This document shows, piece by piece, positions 58,500-64,000 of a stretch of DNA of 64,000 nt. The stretch comes from SM1-73 sp964588305 (GTDB lineage Bacteria; Zixibacteria; MSB-5A5; SM1-73): contig CAZPOP010000001.1 in assembly GCA_964588305.1 (NCBI GenBank), positions 1-64,000 on the forward strand, given 5' to 3'. Both the position numbers and the translations under genes were made by a program. The notes under the pieces are model-generated. The model searched no databases. It worked only from the letters and a program-made list of their open reading frames with translations, and was not told where the DNA came from. Position 1 is the stretch's first letter, and every line of letters begins with the position of its first letter.

Positions 58500-59348
58500 A
58501 TGATCATCTCAGTCGCCAGCGGCAAGGGGGGAACCGGAAAGACAACCATAGCTACCAGTCTGGCTCTTTTTCTGTCGGAAGAAGGGTGGAAAAAGATGCA
58601 ATTCCTCGATTGCGACGTAGAAGAGCCGAACGCCCACATTTTCTTGAAGCCCCAAATTGACAGAAGCGAGCCGGTAAATCTCCTCATCCCTAAAGTGGAC
58701 GAGGGAAAATGCACTTACTGCGGCGAATGCGCCAGGGTCTGTGCATACAATGCGATAGTCGTATTGAAAAGGGAGGCTTTGGTATTTCCCGAGCTCTGTC
58801 ACGGGTGTGGTGGATGCAGTCTCCTTTGTCCGGAGAGCGCGATTAGCGAAGAGAAAAGAGGGATAGGGGTGGTAGAAGAGGGCCGAGTGGGATCTATCAG
58901 ATTTGTGCAGGGGCGGCTGAACATCGGTGAACCTATGGCCACTCCTTTGATAAGGTCTCTGAAGAGGAAAATCAACCCAGAGGGGATCACCATTATCGAC
59001 GTTCCGCCCGGAACCTCCTGTCCGGTAATTGAAGCCGTCCACAAAAGTGATTTCTGCATCCTGGTAACTGAGCCGACTCCTTTTGGGCTGAATGATCTCA
59101 AGTTGGCAGTTGAAACGATGAAAAAGCTCAAGATCGATCATGGAGTGGTCATCAACCGGGCAAACATAGGTGATGACAAGGTGAAAGAATACTGTAACAA
59201 AGAATCCGTCCCGATTATAGCAGAGATTCCTTATGATCGAAATGTTGCTGTTCTTTATTCCTCAGGTATCCCTATGCTGATTGAAGGTGAGAAGTATAGA
59301 AAAATTTTCGGTCAGTTATGGGCGTCAATTAAGAAGAGAGTTAAATAG
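58500..59348 (+). CDS. MinD-family ATPase with ferredoxin insert (a)
   Basis: A 282-residue P-loop ATPase of the MinD/nucleotide-binding type: deviant Walker A SGKGGTGKTTIATSLA at residue 7. A 2[4Fe-4S] ferredoxin domain is inserted after it (CTYCGECARVCAYNAI and CHGCGGCSLLCPESAI), with Walker B TIIDVPPGTSCPVIEAV and VTEPTPFGLNDL near the end. Such MinD-ferredoxin proteins occur as adjacent pairs in anaerobes and are subunits of the Desulfovibrio ORP complex. The ATG at 58500 follows AAAGGTGG; earlier in-frame codons are not needed. It is coupled to the next gene, which starts at the base after its stop. Confidence 0.94.
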   Translation: MIISVASGKGGTGKTTIATSLALFLSEEGWKKMQFLDCDVEEPNAHIFLKPQIDRSEPVNLLIPKVDEGKCTYCGECARVCAYNAIVVLKREALVFPELCHGCGGCSLLCPESAISEEKRGIGVVEEGRVGSIRFVQGRLNIGEPMATPLIRSLKRKINPEGITIIDVPPGTSCPVIEAVHKSDFCILVTEPTPFGLNDLKLAVETMKKLKIDHGVVINRANIGDDKVKEYCNKESVPIIAEIPYDRNVAVLYSSGIPMLIEGEKYRKIFGQLWASIKKRVK

Positions 59349-60239
59349 ATGAAACAGTTGACCGTGATAAGTGGGAAGGGGGGGACTGGAAAGACAGTCA
59401 TCACAGCGTCGTTTGCTTCCCTGGCTGAAAAGAAAGTGATGGCTGACTGTGATGTGGATGCTGCCGATCTTCATCTTTTGCTTCATCCCAAGATAAGAAA
59501 GACCTGCGAATTTAGGGGAGGAAAGAAGGCCGTATTGAACCAACAACTGTGCACGAATTGCGGCAGGTGTATAGAGGTGTGCCGGTTCGATGCAATCAGC
59601 GAGAACGAAAGACGCAGCCCAGAAGAAAGCCGAACAACAATCGATCCTATCTCCTGTGAAGGTTGTGGCGTTTGTGCCCTGATCTGCCCGGTTCAAGCCA
59701 TCCAAATGCAGGAGAGCCTTTCTGGAGAGTGGTATATTTCGGAGACAGAATACGGCCCCATGGTCCACGCCAGATTGGGAATTGCAGAGGAGAACTCCGG
59801 TAAACTGGTGACCGTGGTAAGACATAATGCCAGACTTATTGCCCAGGAGAAAGACTTAGATCTGGTGATCGTAGATGGTCCGCCAGGTATCGGCTGTCCG
59901 GTGATTGCCTCCATAACCGGAGTGGATCTGGTGATGGCGGTTACCGAACCCACCATCTCGGCGATTTCCGACTTAGAACGGGTGTTGAGTCTTGCCCGTC
60001 ATTTCAAAATAGAGCCTGTGGTGTTAATCAACAAATATGATATAAATTTAGAAAACACCAAAAGGATAGAAAACTTCTGCGAAAGAGATGGCATCGAGAT
60101 TGTGGGGAAGCTCCCCCTCGATAGTGCCGTGACTCAGGCTATGGTGCAGGGTAAGACAATTATTGAATATGGTGCTTCTGGTCTGGTTACAGAAATCGAA
60201 GACTCGTGGGAAAGGATTTCTACAAAATTGAAAAAATGA
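59349..60239 (+). CDS. MinD-family ATPase with ferredoxin insert (b)
   Basis: A 296-residue paralogue of the previous protein: Walker A SGKGGTGKTVITASFA, ferredoxin motifs CTNCGRCIEVCRFDAI and CEGCGVCALICPVQAI, and Walker B LVIVDGPPGIGCPVIASI. The two proteins probably form a heterodimer that uses ATP to load or transfer a metal cofactor, as proposed for Orp3/Orp4 (inference from known family). It starts at ATG 59349. A gap of 55 bases separates it from the TauE/SafE gene. Confidence 0.94.
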   Translation: MKQLTVISGKGGTGKTVITASFASLAEKKVMADCDVDAADLHLLLHPKIRKTCEFRGGKKAVLNQQLCTNCGRCIEVCRFDAISENERRSPEESRTTIDPISCEGCGVCALICPVQAIQMQESLSGEWYISETEYGPMVHARLGIAEENSGKLVTVVRHNARLIAQEKDLDLVIVDGPPGIGCPVIASITGVDLVMAVTEPTISAISDLERVLSLARHFKIEPVVLINKYDINLENTKRIENFCERDGIEIVGKLPLDSAVTQAMVQGKTIIEYGASGLVTEIEDSWERISTKLKK

Positions 60240-60294
60240 ATTCTCTAACCTCTTGTAGATTTATCAATCCCTAACAAGGGGTGTACATATCAGG

Positions 60295-61050
60295 ATGGAA
60301 GGGTTGTATTTTTTGGCTCCCGTGATTTTCTTTGTTATTTCCTTTGTCTTCTCTATGTTAGGAATGGGAGGGAGTCAGCTTTACGTTCCAATCCTCTATT
60401 GGTTGGGAATGGATTTTAAAAGCCAAGCCATACCCCTGGGACTTTTACTAAATTTATGTGTTCAATTGTCTGCCTTTACCACGTATTCAAGAAAAAGACT
60501 GGTGAAGCCCCAGATCGCCTTACCTTTCGCCTTGATGATGGTTATCTTTGCCCCATTAGGAGCGATGCTTAACTTTGGGTTGCCGGCTAAACCTATAATA
60601 TTTCTATTTGCAGTATTTACGCTTTTAGCCGCCATTTTGGTTTTGTCCGGCTGGAAGCCTGAAAAAGGAAAATGGAGCAAAAATAGGGAGATGACAATAA
60701 CTTTGGTCATTGGCTGTGTTCTGGGATTTCTGGTGGGGCTTATTGGCCGGGGCGGAGGGTCTTTTGTCGTCCCTACACTTCTTATTTTGGGTCTTGATCC
60801 TAAAAATGCTGCTGGAACTTCTACCCTCATCGTCAGCTTTTCATCGGCTACAGGCTTTGTGGCACATTTGCTCAAAGCCAGACTGGATTTCTGGGTAACT
60901 TTCCTAACAATTATCTGTGTGATTTCAGGGTCCCAGATCGGCTCTGGTTTGATGGCTACTAGATTGAAATCACAAACTATAAAAAAGGTTTTTGGAATCG
61001 TTTTGATTTTTGTTGCAACCCTACTTTTGAAGGATGTGTTTTTGAAGTGA
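60295..61050 (+). CDS. TauE/SafE family anion permease
   Basis: A 251-residue membrane protein with about eight hydrophobic helices. It has the two DUF81 repeats: FVFSMLGMGGSQLYVPILYWLG and GFLVGLIGRGGGSFVVPTLLILG followed by NAAGTSTLIVSFSSATGF. Family members export sulfite, sulfoacetate or other sulfur anions. In this cluster a sulfur-related anion is a reasonable guess. Its stop overlaps the start of the next gene by 4 bases (GTGA). Confidence 0.92.
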   Translation: MEGLYFLAPVIFFVISFVFSMLGMGGSQLYVPILYWLGMDFKSQAIPLGLLLNLCVQLSAFTTYSRKRLVKPQIALPFALMMVIFAPLGAMLNFGLPAKPIIFLFAVFTLLAAILVLSGWKPEKGKWSKNREMTITLVIGCVLGFLVGLIGRGGGSFVVPTLLILGLDPKNAAGTSTLIVSFSSATGFVAHLLKARLDFWVTFLTIICVISGSQIGSGLMATRLKSQTIKKVFGIVLIFVATLLLKDVFLK

Positions 61051-61982
61051 AAACCATAGTCTATGGACCGGTTCCCTCCCGAAGATTGGGGATTTCTCTG
61101 GGAGTGGACATCGTTCCTTACAAGATCTGCAGCTATGACTGCATTTACTGCCAGTTGGGGAAGACCACAAATCAAACCACCCAGAGGGGATCCTTTATTC
61201 CAGTCGACTCCGTGATAAAGGAGATAAAGGAAGTGATAGATCAAAACAGCGACATTGACTACATAACCTTTTCCGGATCAGGTGAGCCAACTTTGAACAA
61301 AGACATTGGCCGGATGATAGAAAAGGTAAGGAGAATTACCCCCATTCCGGTCGCTGTTCTGACCAATGGATCTTTGCTGTGGGACCGTGAGGTCAGAGAG
61401 GATCTGGGCGAGGCGGATCTGGTTGTCCCTTCGTTGGATGCCGTTTCAGAGAAGGTCTTTCGAAAAGTCAACCGTCCGGTTGCGGGTTTGGGAATTGAAA
61501 AGGTTCTACGTGGATTGAAAACCTTTTGCGCGCAGTTCAAGGGAAAGATCTATTTAGAGATCATGCTGGTCAAAACCGCCAATGACTCTGAAGAGGAAAT
61601 CGGGGAGATCAATCGATTCGTTAAGAACCTCAGGATCGATGAGATTCAGCTTAACACGGTGGTCCGCCCTCCAGGTGATCCAGATGCAAGGCCGCTGAAC
61701 CAAGAGGAACTGAACGAAGTCAGAAGTTTGTTCGATCCGAAGCTCAAAGTGGAAGTGATCGCCAATTTCAAGAGGGAAACAAGCAAGGCTTACCACAAGG
61801 ATCTGGAGCAGGCAATAATTGAGCTCGTAAGAAGGAGGCCCACGAAGAAAGAGGAGATGGCCGTTTCCTTAGGAGTCCATCCTAATGAGATTGCCAAGTA
61901 TTTGCAGGTTTTGGAGGATAATAGAACAATCAAAAGATCATGGGGCAAGGAGAAGTCGACCGTTTATTTTGTAATCGCTTAA
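61047..61982 (+). CDS. Radical SAM protein (COG0731-like) with winged-helix tail
   Basis: A 311-residue radical SAM enzyme starting at GTG 61047 in a 4-base overlap with the permease gene. It has YGPVPSRRLGISLGVDIVPY, the cluster motif KICSYDCIYCQLGKTT (CxxxCxxC), SGSGEPTLNKDIG, and VLTNGSLL, as in the family of wyosine-synthase-related proteins found beside ORP-type clusters. The C-terminal 60 residues form a winged helix (RRRPTKKEEMAVSLGVHPNEIAKYLQVLEDNRTIKR). The substrate is unknown. The tail suggests regulated binding to nucleic acid, which is inference. Confidence 0.93.
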   Translation: MKTIVYGPVPSRRLGISLGVDIVPYKICSYDCIYCQLGKTTNQTTQRGSFIPVDSVIKEIKEVIDQNSDIDYITFSGSGEPTLNKDIGRMIEKVRRITPIPVAVLTNGSLLWDREVREDLGEADLVVPSLDAVSEKVFRKVNRPVAGLGIEKVLRGLKTFCAQFKGKIYLEIMLVKTANDSEEEIGEINRFVKNLRIDEIQLNTVVRPPGDPDARPLNQEELNEVRSLFDPKLKVEVIANFKRETSKAYHKDLEQAIIELVRRRPTKKEEMAVSLGVHPNEIAKYLQVLEDNRTIKRSWGKEKSTVYFVIA

Positions 61983-61994
61983 CGGAGGAAGGCG

Positions 61995-62882
61995 ATGAAA
62001 ACCTATTTAGATTGTGTCCCTTGCATAATTGAACAGACAATTAAAGCTGCCAGAGATTTGACCCAAGATTTGGAAAAACAGGAAAGCCTGTTACAGAAGG
62101 TATTGGAGATCCTCAGCAACATCTCCTACAACCAGTCTCCACCTTATCTGGGGAGAGAGGCACATCGGGTGATCCGCTCCATTCTGAATAATCCCGATCC
62201 TTATTCAAAACTGAAAAGACGGTTCAACCAGGTGGGGAAAGAGCTCTTTCCTTCCTTGCAGGAGCGGGTCAATGATTCGAAAGACCCGTTCGCCCAAGCA
62301 GTGAAGCTGGCCATTGCCGGTAACATCATCGATTTTGGTCCCCCGCATCACTTCGAGTTGAGAGAAACCATTGACAAAGCTTTGAAGGCGAAGCCTGCCA
62401 TTGACCATACCGAGAGTTTAAGAGAAGACATAGAGTCAGCCTCGACCATCCTCTATCTGGGAGACAATGCTGGGGAGACCTTCTTTGACAGGATACTGAT
62501 CGAACAAATGCCGGCCAAGGAGATTTACTTTGGGGTGAGGGGCAGTCCGGTGATAAACGATGCCACCTCGGAGGATGCCTACTGGGCGGGATTAGACAAA
62601 AGGACCAAGATCATCTCCAATGGCTCGGATGCCCCAGGAACCATACTTGAAGATTGTTCTAATGAATTCCAGGACCTCTTTGCCAGATCCGATCTGGTGA
62701 TCGCCAAGGGACACGGAAACTACGAAACCTTAAGTGAGGTGCAGGGGAAAAGACTCTATTTCCTTCTCATGGTGAAGTGCGAAACCATAGCCAAGGATAT
62801 TGGCTGTTCGGTCGGGGAATTCGTGGTCAAGAAAACAGAGAGCGTCTTGGAGCCAAAGGCGCAGGCGCTTGGGAAAAAATGA
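61995..62882 (+). CDS. DUF89 (ARMT1-like) phosphatase
   Basis: A 295-residue metal-dependent phosphatase of the DUF89/ARMT1 family. It starts MKTYLDCVPCIIEQTIKAARD, and the CxxC pair typifies the prokaryotic subgroup. The catalytic core is STILYLGDNAGETFFDRILIEQM, with Asp and Asn metal ligands, followed by DATSEDAYWAGLD and SDLVIAKGHGNYETL. Family members remove damaged sugar phosphates or nucleotides. Its position 12 bases after the radical SAM gene links it to the cluster. GGAGG precedes the ATG at 61995. Confidence 0.93.
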   Translation: MKTYLDCVPCIIEQTIKAARDLTQDLEKQESLLQKVLEILSNISYNQSPPYLGREAHRVIRSILNNPDPYSKLKRRFNQVGKELFPSLQERVNDSKDPFAQAVKLAIAGNIIDFGPPHHFELRETIDKALKAKPAIDHTESLREDIESASTILYLGDNAGETFFDRILIEQMPAKEIYFGVRGSPVINDATSEDAYWAGLDKRTKIISNGSDAPGTILEDCSNEFQDLFARSDLVIAKGHGNYETLSEVQGKRLYFLLMVKCETIAKDIGCSVGEFVVKKTESVLEPKAQALGKK

Positions 62883-63253
62883 GACCTGACTTTTGGCCGA
62901 AGCCGTGCCGTATCGGGGGAATATTGGCAAAGGACGTCCCATCTCTCCAGGCAAGGGTCGAGGGTTAGGGTACTCGCAACCAACTGTTCATTCAGAATCC
63001 GAGGCAAGGACCTTATTCTATTGCCCGACTTTGTCGGGTCACTCAGAGGCACTTCCCTTTTTGGAATTTACACACAACTCGAAGTAAATCCACACAGACG
63101 ATAACCTCCAAACAAAGCCAAGAAAACCTATTGACTTTCGTAAGAGAATAAGATAAGATTGGAATAGGGAAAACCAATTTATCTTGGAGTCGGACAGAAA
63201 CACGAATGTCATTAAGGAAGTTTCTTCGATAATCTTTTACAAGAGAATATAAT
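62883..63253. other. Gap before FAD oxidase; small hairpin and promoter
   Basis: No gene is supported in these 371 bases. A CCCGACTTTGTCGGG hairpin lies at 63023-63037. A likely promoter is TTGACT (63131-63136), 17-base spacer, TAAGAT (63154-63159). Confidence 0.55.
63131..63159 (+). promoter_or_regulatory. Promoter of the FAD-linked oxidase gene
   Basis: TTGACT with a 17-base spacer to TAAGAT, about 95 bases before the start codon at 63254. Confidence 0.6.
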
Positions 63254-64000
63254 ATGGCAGGAAAAATGAATCCGGGGCGGCAATCATGGCTGCGAGAGAA
63301 ATTTGGCAGCCGGGTGAGCTTCAACCGGATCGAGCGCAAACTGTACGGTCACGACATCGCTGCCATGCCCAGTTTGTTCAAACCGATTATAGGGAACACA
63401 ATACCGGAGGCGGTGGTTCAGCCGGAGACGGAGCACGAGGTCGTCGAGCTGGTACGTTGGGCGGTCACAAACAACATTGCACTGACTCCCCGGGCCAAAG
63501 CATCATCCGGCTATGGTGGAGTGATCCCGGTCAAGCAGGGATTGGTTGTTGACTTTTACCGAATGAAAAAGATTCTGCGCGTCGATGCTGAGGCTCAGAC
63601 TGCGACGGTTGAAGCGGGAGTGGTTTGGGAGGCCCTGGACAGGGAACTGGCCAAGCACGGCTTAACTTTGCGGCTCTATCCCAGCAGCTATCCGTCGTCC
63701 ACTGCCGGCGGCTGGCTGGCTCAGGGCGGTGCCGGGTTCGGTTCTTACGAGGCTGGTTGGTACCGCGACAACGTGCTGAGCGTCAGGGTGGTGTTGCCCT
63801 CCGGGGAGGTGCGCGCGTTTGCCGGCGATGAGTTGGACCTCATCGCTGACGCGGAAGGCATAACGGGTCTTATCACCGAGGTCACCCTCAAGGTTCAGCC
63901 GCTTGAAGAACTTGATGTAGTGAGCATCGGCTGCCCCAATCCGCATGACCTGCAGCGTCTGATAGAGTCGATCCTCGGCTCGAATTTGCCTATCTGGTCG
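63254..64000 (+). CDS. FAD-binding oxidoreductase, N-terminal part (runs off window)
   Basis: The first 249 codons of a GlcD/FAD-binding PCMH family protein. The frame from ATG 63254 stays open to the end of the window. It reads MAGKMNPGRQSWLREKFGSR, then YGHDIAAMPSLFKPIIGNTI, the flavin-binding PETEHEVVELVRWAVTNNIAL, TPRAKASSGYGG (pyrophosphate loop) and YPSSYPSSTAGGWLAQGGAGFGSYEAG, all typical of FAD-linked lactate/glycolate-type dehydrogenases. GITGLITEVTLKVQPL closes the FAD domain. In related proteins a C-terminal Fe-S domain often follows; whether it does here cannot be seen. The start codon lacks a clear ribosome site (AAGAGAAT). Confidence 0.92.
   Translation, partial: MAGKMNPGRQSWLREKFGSRVSFNRIERKLYGHDIAAMPSLFKPIIGNTIPEAVVQPETEHEVVELVRWAVTNNIALTPRAKASSGYGGVIPVKQGLVVDFYRMKKILRVDAEAQTATVEAGVVWEALDRELAKHGLTLRLYPSSYPSSTAGGWLAQGGAGFGSYEAGWYRDNVLSVRVVLPSGEVRAFAGDELDLIADAEGITGLITEVTLKVQPLEELDVVSIGCPNPHDLQRLIESILGSNLPIWS

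Overview
The window looks like a chromosomal segment of an uncultured FCB-superphylum bacterium. Secreted enzymes ending in paired dockerin-like EF-hand repeats (GDxNxDGxIDVxDVxYLINYLF) without cohesins, an IPTL-CTERM protein, c-type cytochromes and an anaerobe-type iron-sulfur cluster together recall Candidatus Zixibacteria. That placement is inferred from memory of such genomes, not from a search.

Layout. 1-3427: the classic tRNA-Thr/tRNA-Tyr/tRNA-Gly/tRNA-Thr/tuf array on the minus strand, interrupted by cysK-cysE, a GIY-YIG ORF and three degenerate tRNA copies; an EF-G paralogue lies upstream. 5.8-18 kb: housekeeping genes (ligA, polX, transporters, HAD, YihY) with a methyltransferase-NifX fusion and the pyrR-pyrB-pyrC operon behind a terminator-containing leader. 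18-30.8 kb: an accessory stretch with a TetR regulator and CPBP protease sharing one operator type, an IPTL-CTERM protein behind a long leader, two acetyltransferases, a three-gene DNA phosphorothioation locus (dndC, dndD and a dndE-HerA fusion), and a fused ECF-type ATPase. 31-50 kb: two cytochromes c, a GAF-receiver protein, miaB, dockerin-tailed C25 and M14 peptidases, a decayed dockerin gene, an active/inactive M16 pair, an OmpA lipoprotein and a 1766-residue repeat protein with a dockerin end. 50-53.7 kb: tRNA-Ala, a four-helix-bundle protein, long-form SRP RNA, and dnaX-ybaB-recR. 53.8-63 kb: a cluster built on DUF134, an Mrp/NBP35 ATPase, DUF5320 proteins, NifX-like proteins, ferredoxins and two MinD-ferredoxin ATPases, close to the orange-protein (ORP) systems of sulfate reducers, followed by a TauE/SafE permease, a radical SAM protein and a DUF89 protein. 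A truncated FAD-linked oxidase ends the window.

How the parts relate. CysK/CysE could feed cysteine sulfur into the Dnd genes and the Fe-S cluster genes, although no cysteine desulfurase is in view. The strongest candidates for under-described biology are the minimal dnd locus with DndE fused to a HerA ATPase, the ORP-like cluster with a perfect operator in front of it, the tRNA-Gly decay copies around a GIY-YIG ORF, and palindromic repeats carried in frame inside polX. Several intergenic regions also hold shuffled low-complexity words that seem to be a lineage-specific repeat class.
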